Source of the DNA: JBGTBQ01 sp041749275
Lineage (GTDB): Bacteria > Acidobacteriota > Blastocatellia > Pyrinomonadales > Pyrinomonadaceae
DNA length: 27,816 nucleotides
Assembly: GCA_041749275.1 (NCBI GenBank)
Contig: JBGTBQ010000199.1
Span: forward strand, 1-27,816
Direction: 5' to 3'
Shown here piece after piece: positions 7,650 through 15,762 of this stretch. A program made the position numbers and the translations under genes. Numbering within the stretch: position 1 is the stretch's first letter; every line of letters begins with the position of its first letter. A model generated the notes under the pieces. It made no database searches and had not been told where the DNA came from. It saw nothing but the letters and a program-made list of their open reading frames with translations.

Positions 7650-8483
7650 TCACGCCGCGCGTTCGCACACGCGCCCGCCGTTCACTTCGTCTAACGGATC
7701 GGTCGCGGGCGGCGGTAACGCTCGTGCGCGGAGCCGGTCGAGAAGAACGTCGGCGGCGGCCCCAAGAAACAAGCCCAACAGTCGCGGATGTTTCAGCAGC
7801 ACCCGCCCTCCTTCGTGCAGCGTCCGAACGGCGAGGCGCAGACGGTCTCCGCGCGTGGGCTTGAAACTGAGGAGGCCGAGACGCGCGTCCGAACGCAGAT
7901 CAATCACGCTATCGAGAAGACAACCAACCTCCCCCACCTTCCGAAAGAAGCGGCGCAGGTCTTCACGGCGCCCGCCGTCGAGCAGCGAGCGGATGAGAAG
8001 GTATGACACTTCGGCGGTGAGTTGGCCGACCGCGCTTCTCTGCTCGATATACTCCTTCATGGTCTCTGAATTTCTTTCCCCCACGACGGCGCTGTACAAC
8101 TCGCACAACCGCGCCGGCAACGCCGGGTGCGAGTCGGGGCCAATGTGACGCCTTAGTGCTTCAATCGCCAGCCCGGCGTCTGAGCGCGAGCCTTCGGCGT
8201 CGAAAGACGGAGCCTCGACGACCAACTGTTCGAGCAACTGCCGCCCCGCTTCGACGCGGCCCGCGTCAATCCAATCGTCGGCGACGCCGATGAAAAGATA
8301 GTACGAGAGCAGACGTTCCTTCACCGCCCCACGGTCGAAGGCCACGCCGAAGTAATCCAGACAACGGCAGATGCGTTCGGGGATGCGTGCGTAGTGTCTG
8401 TATCTTGGGTCTTGAGAGATGTCTCGGTAAGACCGCGGCGGGTTTGCCTCGGAGGGCCGAGGAATGGCTGGTGAAGTCGTCAT
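7650..8483 (-). CDS. class I isoprenoid-synthase-like protein
   Basis: About 277 residues, mostly helical. It shows an aspartate-rich DDWID at residues 69-73 and, about 120 residues later, DSVIDLRSD at 191-199, with Asp every fourth residue. This is the layout of the two Mg2+-diphosphate motifs of class I terpenoid synthases (squalene/phytoene synthase fold). I cannot name a substrate. The start is uncertain: ATG 8483 lacks a visible ribosome-binding site, while a GTG at 8603 would add 40 low-complexity residues (Ser/Thr-rich) and overlap the end of the DUF4276 gene by 49 bases. It follows that gene on the same strand after 71 bases with the ATG. It converges with the ASK1-like gene, leaving 51 bases between stops. 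It might instead be a degenerate, non-catalytic member. Confidence 0.6.
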   Translation of the reverse strand: MTTSPAIPRPSEANPPRSYRDISQDPRYRHYARIPERICRCLDYFGVAFDRGAVKERLLSYYLFIGVADDWIDAGRVEAGRQLLEQLVVEAPSFDAEGSRSDAGLAIEALRRHIGPDSHPALPARLCELYSAVVGERNSETMKEYIEQRSAVGQLTAEVSYLLIRSLLDGGRREDLRRFFRKVGEVGCLLDSVIDLRSDARLGLLSFKPTRGDRLRLAVRTLHEGGRVLLKHPRLLGLFLGAAADVLLDRLRARALPPPATDPLDEVNGGRVCERAA

Positions 8484-8554
8484 GCTAGAATGGTTTTCAG
8501 ACCTAGCGATAGATGACTCTGCGGTCAAGCAAGAAACCTGCTTGGTTGACGAGG

Positions 8555-9277
8555 TTACTGAGGATTGATTGTTAATTCTCTGTTTTCGAGTTTCGTTAGC
8601 CACTCATTAAAGTGTGGGCATTTTTGACGGATGGTTCGAAGCCCTATTCTTTGTGCGATGAGCGGGCCAGCGGAAGCTTTGGTGCCCTTATAATCCGGTA
8701 TAGCTCTAATAATGCGTTTCGACGGTGCGTTGTTTACATCATCGTCAATCAATTCGGGGGAACGGAAGTCGGCACACATATCAACAAGGTCGCGGATGCC
8801 TGCTACGTGCTCTATAAATCGTGAGGCGAACCCTGACGGGTCAGAGAGAATTAGCGCTTCAAATTCATGAAGTTGGATATAGGGGATAAATCTTCGGTGG
8901 GTTAAATCAGCTTCAAAGGCACGCTCTAATGTCTCTACACGCTGGTAAGGATCGCGCAACTTCTTAGCTTCAACAAAGCTGGGAAAGTTCTCCGGCAAGG
9001 CATACAAATCAAACATTGTCGTAAAGTATGCGTCTGTGTTCTGATCCTCTTTCATCCAGCGAATCAAATCGCCTTTGGCTCTTTCGTAATCAAGTAGCCC
9101 ACCCCGAAATATCTTCGCTTCAATTGTGCCACTACGACGATACTTTCCACGGCGTCGGCTCGTCTCAACACGGCGAACATCAGTTGAAATGTTATGAGAG
9201 CCAAAATGATCAATCAGAAGTGAATTAACAAACTCTTCCTCCGTCTGGCCTTCTACAACCATGTGAAGGCGAATCAT
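8555..9277 (-). CDS. DUF4276 family protein, likely TOPRIM-like effector partner of the AAA ATPase
   Basis: A 240-residue protein whose N-terminus MIRLHMVVEGQTEEEFV matches DUF4276; the EGxTE motif at 9-13 sits where TOPRIM nucleases carry their first catalytic acid. Further acidic clusters include the HEFEALILSDP segment near 150. Its ATG shares bases with the stop of the ATPase gene (ATGA at 9274-9277), and GGGAG lies 9 bases upstream, so the pair is translationally coupled. An upstream ATG at 9313 would overlap the ATPase by 40 bases and is less likely. DUF4276 genes usually accompany AAA ATPases; the arrangement resembles PARIS (AriA/AriB) and AbiL, in which the second gene is the effector. 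GC content is clearly below that of neighbours, suggesting transfer. Confidence 0.8.
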   Translation of the reverse strand: MIRLHMVVEGQTEEEFVNSLLIDHFGSHNISTDVRRVETSRRRGKYRRSGTIEAKIFRGGLLDYERAKGDLIRWMKEDQNTDAYFTTMFDLYALPENFPSFVEAKKLRDPYQRVETLERAFEADLTHRRFIPYIQLHEFEALILSDPSGFASRFIEHVAGIRDLVDMCADFRSPELIDDDVNNAPSKRIIRAIPDYKGTKASAGPLIAQRIGLRTIRQKCPHFNEWLTKLENRELTINPQ

Positions 9278-10386
9278 CTGGTCGGTCTCCCACCGATAAC
9301 ATTCTTTTCCCAAAGTTCCGCCATCGAATATTCATCAAGCCAACCCTGAAGCCTATCAGCATCAGGCCGATCAAACTTCGACTCCTGACGGTCACGATCC
9401 ACAACAATAATATCTTCAGGAGCGAAGTAATCAATAAATGTCATGGACTGCGTAGCCAATATAACCTGCACATGATTGGACACGCTTTCAATCAGGCCTG
9501 CGATGACATTAATCGCATAAGGATGCAAACCGAGTTCAGGCTCGTCGAGGATAATTACCGCGGGCAAATTGCTTTCAGGCTGCATGAGCAACGCAACAAG
9601 GGCCATTGCCCGGAGAGTCCCATCAGAAGCTTGATGCGGCCCGAAAACCATATCTGTATTGCGTTCTGTCCATTGCAACATGACCCTGTTCGAGACTGGC
9701 TCAAGAACAAAATCCGCAAAATAGGGCGCTATCTGTCTGATTGTCTCGACAATTCTAAAGTAAGCGGCGAAATGTGATTCACGGAGGCGTAGCAGGAATG
9801 GCGCCAAATTCCCTGCATCCTCTTTTAGGAATTTATTATCGTCTTTATCCCACTTCTGCCGGATACGAGCGGTTTCGGAGGTGTTATGAAACTGATGAAC
9901 TACACATTGCTTCATTAAAGCAAGAATCGTATTAGCTGTTCTATCGCCTAGCGCGGCTTCACTTATTAATTGAGCTTCCCGATGACCAGAGCCGAGAGAC
10001 TGCCAAGGAGCTTTCGCGAGAAAATCATTTCTGGAATACCGAAACTGTTCATCGGCGAAAATCAGAGTGTCAGGAGCCGCATAAAAGAGGCGCACATGAT
10101 AATCGTTTGTTCCCGCATCGGTCTCAAAAGTTAAGGAAGCCTCAATTTGAGGCGTAGTTGCCGCGCCGAGAAACAACAATGAACTAGCTCCTCCAGACTT
10201 GCTTATGAAAAACTGAAGATTTCCCGGGGGGGGAGTCATCCAATTCAACATCTTAAAGAACGAGATGAAATTTGACTTGCCTGCGCCATTGGCACCTATC
10301 AGCACGTTTATCTGACCAAGCTTCAAGTCGGGCAACTGGCGAATTGATTTAAACCCACTCAAACTAATTGCGGTGAGCTTTTGCAC
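9274..10386 (-). CDS. AAA family ATPase (AAA_15/AAA_21, ABC-type head), first gene of a two-gene module
   Basis: A 370-residue RecF/SMC-like ATPase. It opens with ISLSGFKSIRQL, then Walker A GANGAGKS (31-38), an ABC signature-like ASDGTLRAMALVALL near 250, Walker B VIILDEPELGLHP, and the final-strand VILATQSMTFIDYF. The insert between Walker A and signature is short, with no long coiled coil, so it resembles defence-type ATPases of PARIS, AbiL and OLD-like systems more than SMC proteins. Start is GTG 10386, supported by GGAGG 7 bases upstream. It begins only 23 bases after the stop of the S41 peptidase, yet base composition changes sharply at that junction (peptidase GC-rich, this gene AT-richer), indicating insertion of the pair downstream of a resident gene. 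Confidence 0.88.
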   Translation of the reverse strand: MQKLTAISLSGFKSIRQLPDLKLGQINVLIGANGAGKSNFISFFKMLNWMTPPPGNLQFFISKSGGASSLLFLGAATTPQIEASLTFETDAGTNDYHVRLFYAAPDTLIFADEQFRYSRNDFLAKAPWQSLGSGHREAQLISEAALGDRTANTILALMKQCVVHQFHNTSETARIRQKWDKDDNKFLKEDAGNLAPFLLRLRESHFAAYFRIVETIRQIAPYFADFVLEPVSNRVMLQWTERNTDMVFGPHQASDGTLRAMALVALLMQPESNLPAVIILDEPELGLHPYAINVIAGLIESVSNHVQVILATQSMTFIDYFAPEDIIVVDRDRQESKFDRPDADRLQGWLDEYSMAELWEKNVIGGRPTR

Positions 10387-10409
10387 AGGTAAGCCTCCAC
10401 GTAGAATTC

Positions 10410-12119
10410 TTAACTCCGAGCGGCTCCTTTAAGAACGGATTCCGCCAGCGACTTCGCCTCTGGCAGGAGTTCGAGCGCGCGCAGTATCTGCGGGTCGCTT
10501 TCGAGCAGAAAGCGCCCGGCGGCGTCGCCCCCGTAGGCGGCGGTAATGAGGTCTTCGCGCAGACGGAGCTTGATGTACTCGCCTTCGGCGTCGAGCACGG
10601 CTGGCGTCAGGCCGAACTCGCCGTCGCGCCGGACGAACTCGCGGAAGGCTTCGAGGACTTTGTCCGTGATGACGAGGTCGGTCGCGCGCGGGTAACGTCC
10701 GAGCTGCGGCCCTTCGGTCAGGCGATAGCTTTCGAGGCCGGCCACCGCGCCGCCGACGAGCTGGCGCACGAAATGAAAGGATGCCTCGAAGATGCGCGCC
10801 CGCGCGGGCCGCGTGAGGTCGAGCGGTTTCACCTCGTAGTCGGGCGTGATGCCGCCGCCGCCGTAGTAGACGCGGCCTCCCGCCGTTGTAATCGCGGGGC
10901 CGGTCGGTTTTGGCGCGGGCGTCGGCGTGGGTATCGGCGCGGTTGAAGGGGCGCTGGGCAGCGCGGGTATCGTCGGCGCATTCGGCGTCCGCGGCGTCGG
11001 CCCCGTTTCGGGGTCGTGGCGCACGTAATAGTCGTAGAGCGAGCCGCCGGAGTAGTTGCGCTGAATCGAGCGACCATAAGGCGTGTAATACTTCGCGGTC
11101 GTGAGCGTGAGGCCCGCGCCGAAGGGGAGCGGGAAGACTTTCTGCACCAGCCCCTTGCCGAATGAAGTTTCACCGACGACGAGGCCGCGCCCGTGATCCT
11201 GTATCGCGCCGGCCACGATCTCGGAGGCCGAGGCGGAGTTGCGATTGATGAGTACGACGAGCGGGTCGCCGACCGGGTCGGTCGAAACGTTCTCGTAACG
11301 TGTCGCCTCGTCGGTGTCGCGCCCGCGCACGGAGACAATGGTTTCGCCGCGCGGGATGAAATGGCTGGCGACGTTGATGGATTCGGGGAGGAGTCCGCCG
11401 GGGTTGTTCCGCAAATCGAGGACGATCTGTCGCGCGCCCTCTTTGCCCAGTTTAGCGAGCGTCTCCTTCAACTCGTCGCCGGTCGTCTTCGTGAATCCGC
11501 CGGTCAATCCGATGTAGCCGACGCCGGGACGGACGAGAAAAGCGTTGCGAATCGAAGGTTGCGGAACGAAGGCGCGCACCACCGTAAAGAAGAGCGGCGC
11601 GCTCGCGCCCGCGCGCTCGACTTTAATCACGACGCGCTCGCCTTCGGGGCCGCGCACGTTTTTCGAGACCTCCTGCGTCGTCCACTCGCGCGCGTCCTTG
11701 CCGTCCACCTCGACGATGCGGTCGCCGAAGCGCAGACCCGCCTTCAGTGCCGGGGTGCCTTCGAGCGGGGTCTGCACGTAGACGCCGTCGCGGTGGCGCA
11801 GGATTGAGACGCCGATGCCGGTAAAGCGCGATTCGTGATCCTGTAAGAGCCGGCGGTACTCGGCCTGCGAGAAGAAATTCGAGTGCGGGTCGAGCGCCGA
11901 GAGCATCCCCTGTATGGCGGACTCGCCGGCCTTGTCGTAGTTCATCTCGTCGGCGTAGTTCGCCTGTACGGTTTCGAGCGCCTCGGTGTAAGCGGTTGTG
12001 ATCTCGGAGTTCGCGCCCGCCGGGCGATTAAAAGCACGGCTGCCCGCCATGCCGCCGACGAGCGCGGCGGCGATGACAACCGACAGTGCGGCGACGCCGC
12101 TAAAAGTTTTGTTGCTCAT
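10410..12119 (-). CDS. S41 family C-terminal processing peptidase (CtpA-like) with PDZ domain
   Basis: A 569-residue serine protease anchored or secreted by an N-terminal hydrophobic segment (about 6-27). Helical N-terminal region 36-100, PDZ domain about 100-185 with the GIGVSI carboxylate-binding loop, then the S41 catalytic domain: Ser299 in SASASEIVAG and Lys322 in TSFGKGLVQ form the Ser/Lys dyad, Gln326 follows. A Pro/Thr-rich insert at about 374-408 precedes the C-terminal helical part. Tail-specific processing or degradation of envelope proteins is the family role. Start: ATG 12119, GGAG 6 bases upstream; the frame stays open to 12305, but that extension runs through the repeat hairpin at 12230-12371 and is spurious. 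The Pro/Thr linker is unusual for CtpA and is the main oddity. Confidence 0.9.
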   Translation of the reverse strand: MSNKTFSGVAALSVVIAAALVGGMAGSRAFNRPAGANSEITTAYTEALETVQANYADEMNYDKAGESAIQGMLSALDPHSNFFSQAEYRRLLQDHESRFTGIGVSILRHRDGVYVQTPLEGTPALKAGLRFGDRIVEVDGKDAREWTTQEVSKNVRGPEGERVVIKVERAGASAPLFFTVVRAFVPQPSIRNAFLVRPGVGYIGLTGGFTKTTGDELKETLAKLGKEGARQIVLDLRNNPGGLLPESINVASHFIPRGETIVSVRGRDTDEATRYENVSTDPVGDPLVVLINRNSASASEIVAGAIQDHGRGLVVGETSFGKGLVQKVFPLPFGAGLTLTTAKYYTPYGRSIQRNYSGGSLYDYYVRHDPETGPTPRTPNAPTIPALPSAPSTAPIPTPTPAPKPTGPAITTAGGRVYYGGGGITPDYEVKPLDLTRPARARIFEASFHFVRQLVGGAVAGLESYRLTEGPQLGRYPRATDLVITDKVLEAFREFVRRDGEFGLTPAVLDAEGEYIKLRLREDLITAAYGGDAAGRFLLESDPQILRALELLPEAKSLAESVLKGAARS

Positions 12120-12229
12120 GCACGACTCCGAAACATCCCGGCGCGAACCCATCATCGTTGAGCGGGGCGACATGGATTTTAGCACACCGCCTCCGCCTCC
12201 ACCGAAATCACACCAACCGGGTGAGCCAC

Positions 12230-12371
12230 AGCCACAGAGACACAGAGCCACAGAGAGCAAGACCGGAAATAAGCATTGAGGAGAAGGGAGAGTTGAATGG
12301 TTCAACTCTCCCTTCTCCTCAATGCTTCACTTTTTCTTGCTTCTTCTCTGTGGCTCTGTGTCTCTGTGGCT
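12230..12371. repeat. 142-bp compound hairpin repeat
   Basis: The centre is a perfect palindrome with 26-base arms (12272-12297 and 12301-12326) and a 3-base loop TGG. Outside it, AGCCACAGAGACACAG-type sequence at 12230-12262 faces its complement at about 12334-12371. On both strands the repeat yields short translatable stretches (for example SVALCLCG), which create false start extensions of the S41 gene. It lies between the S41 peptidase start and the end of the gene at 12389, so it could separate the two transcripts. Nothing else is recognisable in 12120-12388. Confidence 0.85.
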
Positions 12372-12388
12372 AACCCTTTTGACATACC

Positions 12389-12826
12389 CTAAAAATCAAG
12401 CGGCTTCAAATCCGGCCCGACCCATCCGCGCCGCGCTTCATCTGACTCGATGAGTTCTTTGCTATAGAAATCGAAGACGAGGCGCGCGTCGCCGCATGAT
12501 TCAGTCAACTCGTTCGCCAGCGCGGCGAGCGTCCGGCCCGCGCCCGCGCGGGCCACAAAGGAGCGGACGCATTTGATCCAGAAGACGGTCAGCGTTTCGT
12601 GATAGACGCCGGAAGGATCGAGTCCGTGGTGCGCGAGGAACCGCAAAATGCCCCGTCGCATTTGCTCCAGCGCCTCCTCATCCGAGAAGCGAAGTAGGTA
12701 ACACAGAGCGACGGTCAAGTGACGCCGGTGTTTGAATTCGTCCGGCTGAAACTCGCACGATTCAAATCGTCTGACGACCTCCGTGACCTCCGCGTCGCTC
12801 CGGTACTGTTCGACGCCAGCACGCAT
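12389..12826 (-). CDS. conserved-looking hypothetical protein
   Basis: A 145-residue soluble, probably all-helical protein. Notable residues: FQPDEFKHRRHLTVALCYLL near 26-45, with His pairs that could bind a metal, and HHGLDPSGVYHETLTVFW further on, again with His/Glu spacing. I do not recognise a named family. Start ATG 12826 is chosen because AGGAG lies 6 bases upstream; two other in-frame ATGs (12844, 12871) lie in or next to the rpsT terminator. No signal peptide or membrane segment. It follows rpsT on the same strand but behind a strong terminator, so it probably has its own promoter, which I could not identify. Confidence 0.72.
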   Translation of the reverse strand: MRAGVEQYRSDAEVTEVVRRFESCEFQPDEFKHRRHLTVALCYLLRFSDEEALEQMRRGILRFLAHHGLDPSGVYHETLTVFWIKCVRSFVARAGAGRTLAALANELTESCGDARLVFDFYSKELIESDEARRGWVGPDLKPLDF

Positions 12827-12871
12827 CTCATGCTCCTTTCTCATCGTGGCCGCGGGTGGATTGTCGAGCAT

Positions 12872-12909
12872 AAAAAAACGAGGCAGACCGAATGGCTCGG
12901 TCTGCCTCG
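12872..12909 (-). terminator. rho-independent terminator of rpsT
   Basis: On the minus strand CGAGGCAGACCGA pairs perfectly with TCGGTCTGCCTCG (13 bp, 5-base loop) and is followed directly by seven T. It starts 25 bases after the rpsT stop. Confidence 0.95.
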
Positions 12910-12933
12910 CGTGCTCTTGAACGTTCGTTGCTC

Positions 12934-13203
12934 TTACTTCGCGCCGGCCTCGCTGGCGCGCACGGTCAGGCGCGACTTGTAGCGCGCGGCGGCGTTGCGG
13001 TGAAGCACGCCCTTCTGCACCGCCTTGTCAATGAGCGAGACGGTCGCGGGGAGCAAGGTCTTCACCTCGTTGGCATCACCCGCGCCCAGCGCGGCGCGCA
13101 GTTTCTTGATTCCCGTGCGGACGCGCCCGCGATTATTACGGTTGATGGCGCGGCGCTTTTCGTTCTGGCGCTGGCGCTTTTCGGCTGACTTGTGGTTTGG
13201 CAT
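12934..13203 (-). CDS. rpsT: 30S ribosomal protein S20
   Basis: Primary binder of 16S rRNA in the small subunit. The 89-residue basic protein, MPNHKSAEKRQRQNEKRR..., has the typical S20 length and N-terminal KSAxKRxRQ motif, and the C-terminal KxxLHRNAAARYKSRL segment. Start ATG 13203 is preceded by GGAG at 15 bases and a weaker GGAT at 6, a suboptimal site. It is monocistronic: a near-consensus promoter about 100 bases upstream and a strong terminator downstream. The leader of about 95 bases is long enough to host S20 translational feedback, known in E. coli, but I see no specific structure to prove it. Confidence 0.97.
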   Translation of the reverse strand: MPNHKSAEKRQRQNEKRRAINRNNRGRVRTGIKKLRAALGAGDANEVKTLLPATVSLIDKAVQKGVLHRNAAARYKSRLTVRASEAGAK

Positions 13204-13305
13204 GTTCTTATCCGTCGCTCCGTTAAAACTTATTCGATGATTGACCCGACTCGAAACGTCTTAGGCTTGCTAGATGAACAGTTTACCGTTCAAAGCAAAG
13301 GGCAG

Positions 13306-13334
13306 AGTATAGGTATCGTGGTCGCACATGTCAA
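13306..13334 (-). promoter_or_regulatory. near-consensus sigma-70-type promoter of rpsT
   Basis: On the minus strand TTGACA (13329-13334) and TATACT (13306-13311) are separated by exactly 17 bases, eleven of twelve consensus positions. Transcription would start near 13299, leaving a leader of about 95 bases before rpsT. This is the best promoter in the window. Confidence 0.88.
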
Positions 13335-13399
13335 GGAGCCGGAAGGCTTGGGAAACGGCGGGGCGCTCAATCGCGGCCCCTCGATTCACGAAAAAGTTG

Positions 13400-13439
13400 A
13401 AGGGCGCGGGAGAACGAAGTCATGCTCTCCCGCGCCCTT
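13400..13439 (-). terminator. hairpin terminator downstream of the PD40/Calx-beta/DUF4214 gene
   Basis: AAGGGCGCGGGAGA (13400-13413) and its exact complement (13426-13439) form a 14-bp stem with a 12-base loop. On the minus strand it is followed by CAACTTTTT, on the plus strand by TTTT overlapping the stem end. It lies 48 bases after the stop at 13487. Confidence 0.8.
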
Positions 13440-13486
13440 TTGGTCAAGCTCACCGCCGACTCGCGGCGAGCGTTTCAGCCGCCTCT

Positions 13487-15706
13487 TTAGGTCGGACCGA
13501 AACGGCTGCGGTATTCAGCCGAGTCAATGAACGCCTCGACCATCTGCGCGCGTCTGATGCGCGCGAGCGCCACCATGGGGTCACGAACATCTTCGCCCAT
13601 CAGGCTGACGCTGTTCAGCTTGTTGAGCCAGAAGTTGAACCCGGCGGTGTCCGGATCGCGCCGGAGGTAGCCGAAGTATTGCAAGAGCACGAACGCTCGG
13701 TTGAAGACGGCGTTATAGACCGACCGCGTTTGGCTCACCTTGAGCAAGGCGGTCGCCTGTGTCTCCATGCCGTTGTTGAGTCCCGTGATGAGCGCGTCGC
13801 GCGTCGCGGCTTCCGCCGCCGGGTCTCCGCCCGCGTTGGTGAACAGGGCGTTGACATAGTTCGCGTTCGAGACGCCGACGTAGCGCGCCCTGAATTCGTT
13901 GCGGTTGATGAAACGGTCGAGATACTCGCGCTTGTTCGACGCCAGTAGCTCAACTGCTCCGGGCTGACCGATGACGACGCCCTCTCTAATCGCGCCCAAG
14001 TCCTCAAGAAACTCGCGGAACGTCGGGAGACGCCCGAAAGCTTCCAGATAGGTTTGAATCACGAAGAGGCCCGTCTCCTGAAACTCGGTGGAGAGGAAGA
14101 AGGCCGTCGAGACTTGCGCGCGGGCTTGCAGCACGCACTGTCGTTTGGCTTCAGCGTTCGTGATCGCATCGCAATTGGCGAGCAGCCGCGTCAGCTCGTT
14201 CGTCCAGAAGGCGAGACCGGCGGCATCCGGTTCGCGGTTCAGGAAGTCGAGATACTGCTGACGGACAAAGAACGATGAAGTGTCAATCGGGTTCGTCGTC
14301 GGCGCCGCGGCGTCGTTGTCGGTGATGGTGACGACCGCCGTGTTCGGACTGCCGAGTCCGCCGCCGGTAGCTCTGGCGAGCGTGACGGAGAAGGTCTCGT
14401 CGGATTCGACAAACACGTCGTCAATGATTGGGATGTTGACGGTCTTGCTCGTCTCACCCCCCGCGAATTCAAGCGTCCTGAAGGTCGCCGTAAAGTCGCT
14501 CCGATCCGAAGCCGTACCGGAGTTCGTGAAGAGGTCAACGAGCAGTCCGCCCGTCGTGACGCCGGTGCGCGTCACCGTGACGCCGATGGCGCCCGCGCCT
14601 TCACTGACGGAGTAAGCCGCGGCGCTGAACTGCACGGTTCCCTGTGCGGCGACGAGCGGCTGAATGGCCGGGTCAATGTCGGCGTTCGGGTGACTGGTGA
14701 GCCGAACGACCCCGCTGCCGTCGGCGTTCGACACGTAGATGTCGAGGTTGGTCGCGCCGTCGCGGTTGCTGACGAAAGCGACCCGCGCGCCATCGGGCGC
14801 CCGCGCCGGGTCGAGGTCGAAGGCCGCATTGTTCGTCAAACGAATAACATTCGTGCCGTCCCCCGCATTCATCGTGTAAATTTCGTCGTTGCCGTCGCGG
14901 TCGCTCTGGAAAGTGATCCGACCCATCGGCCACGTCGAAGCGAGATCGTTGAAGGTGTTGTTCGTCAGACGGATGAGATTCGAGCCATCCGCGTTCATCC
15001 GGTAAATCTCTGTCTTGTCGCCGTCGCGGTTGGACGAAAAGGAGAGCAGCGTGCCGGATGGCGCCCACGCCGGGTTGTTGTCATCGCCCCCGTTGTTGGT
15101 CAGATTAACGAGAGCAGTGCCGTCCGAGGCGTTCATAACGAACACCTCATCGTTGCCCATGCGGTTGCTGACGAAAGCGATCTTCGTCCCGTCGGGCGAC
15201 CACGCCGGTTCGATGTCGGCGGCGGCGTTGTTGGTGAGCCGTGTCGGGTTCGAACCGTCGGCGTTCATGGTGTAGATTTCCTGATTGCCGTCGCGGTTGC
15301 TGACGAAGGCGATCTTCGTCCCGTCGGGCGACCATGAAGGGCCGACATCCTCCGCCGGGTTGCTGGTGATTCGCGTCAGTCCGCCGCCGTCCGGGTCAAT
15401 GAGATAAATCTCGAAGTTGTTGTCCCGGTCGCTGGCGAAGGCGATGCGCCCTCCTGAGAGTTCTTCGTGGTCTTGAGCCGTCCCGTTCTCCTGTTTATTG
15501 GTTTGGGGCACGGTGAAGTCTATGGATTTGCTGTCCTGCGATTGGCCGTCCTGCCGGCCCGGTTTGTTTTTCAAGTGAGCGCGCGCGCCGTCGGATCGTG
15601 CTGCTCTACTTGAAGAGTAACCGGGCAAGGCAAGGCCGCTCAAAAGAACGGCCAGCGACAGGATCGTTCCGCAGAGACGGCGTGCGTCTCGGGCTGATCT
15701 GTTCAT
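13487..15706 (-). CDS. secreted PD40 beta-propeller, Calx-beta and DUF4214 protein
   Basis: A 739-residue exported protein. After an N-terminal hydrophobic signal (about 8-30) come six PD40/TolB-like propeller repeats (about 85-350), each with the pattern IAFxSNRDGNxEIYxMNADGS...LTNN..D..PAWSPDG. A Calx-beta domain follows (about 356-465: SVSEGAGAIGVTVTRTG ... DDVFVESDETFSVTL ... TITDND), then a DUF4214 region (about 476-739) with two copies of the FxxxQYxxFLxRxPDxAGxxFW motif. DUF4214 is common in surface proteins and near calcium-binding repeats. Start: ATG 15706 has GGAG 7 bases upstream; an ATG at 15721 overlaps that site. It follows the DUF4331 gene by 56 bases on the same strand, so the two likely form an operon of surface proteins. 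The fourth propeller repeat lacks the usual SPDG turn. Ligand unknown. Confidence 0.88.
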   Translation of the reverse strand: MNRSARDARRLCGTILSLAVLLSGLALPGYSSSRAARSDGARAHLKNKPGRQDGQSQDSKSIDFTVPQTNKQENGTAQDHEELSGGRIAFASDRDNNFEIYLIDPDGGGLTRITSNPAEDVGPSWSPDGTKIAFVSNRDGNQEIYTMNADGSNPTRLTNNAAADIEPAWSPDGTKIAFVSNRMGNDEVFVMNASDGTALVNLTNNGGDDNNPAWAPSGTLLSFSSNRDGDKTEIYRMNADGSNLIRLTNNTFNDLASTWPMGRITFQSDRDGNDEIYTMNAGDGTNVIRLTNNAAFDLDPARAPDGARVAFVSNRDGATNLDIYVSNADGSGVVRLTSHPNADIDPAIQPLVAAQGTVQFSAAAYSVSEGAGAIGVTVTRTGVTTGGLLVDLFTNSGTASDRSDFTATFRTLEFAGGETSKTVNIPIIDDVFVESDETFSVTLARATGGGLGSPNTAVVTITDNDAAAPTTNPIDTSSFFVRQQYLDFLNREPDAAGLAFWTNELTRLLANCDAITNAEAKRQCVLQARAQVSTAFFLSTEFQETGLFVIQTYLEAFGRLPTFREFLEDLGAIREGVVIGQPGAVELLASNKREYLDRFINRNEFRARYVGVSNANYVNALFTNAGGDPAAEAATRDALITGLNNGMETQATALLKVSQTRSVYNAVFNRAFVLLQYFGYLRRDPDTAGFNFWLNKLNSVSLMGEDVRDPMVALARIRRAQMVEAFIDSAEYRSRFGPT

Positions 15707-15762
15707 GACCTTGCTCCTCATCTGTGATGTTTACTCCTCGCTCGGTTTGTGCAGCACGAGCG

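Noticed and set aside
12120..12305. N-terminal extension of the S41 peptidase with a lipoprotein-like CLCGCG stretch
   Set aside because: It is translated from the hairpin repeat; ATG 12119 has a ribosome-binding site and begins just before the membrane segment.
3036..12371. The separated hairpins as a CRISPR array
   Set aside because: They are inverted, not direct, repeats, of unequal length, kilobases apart, and no cas gene is present.
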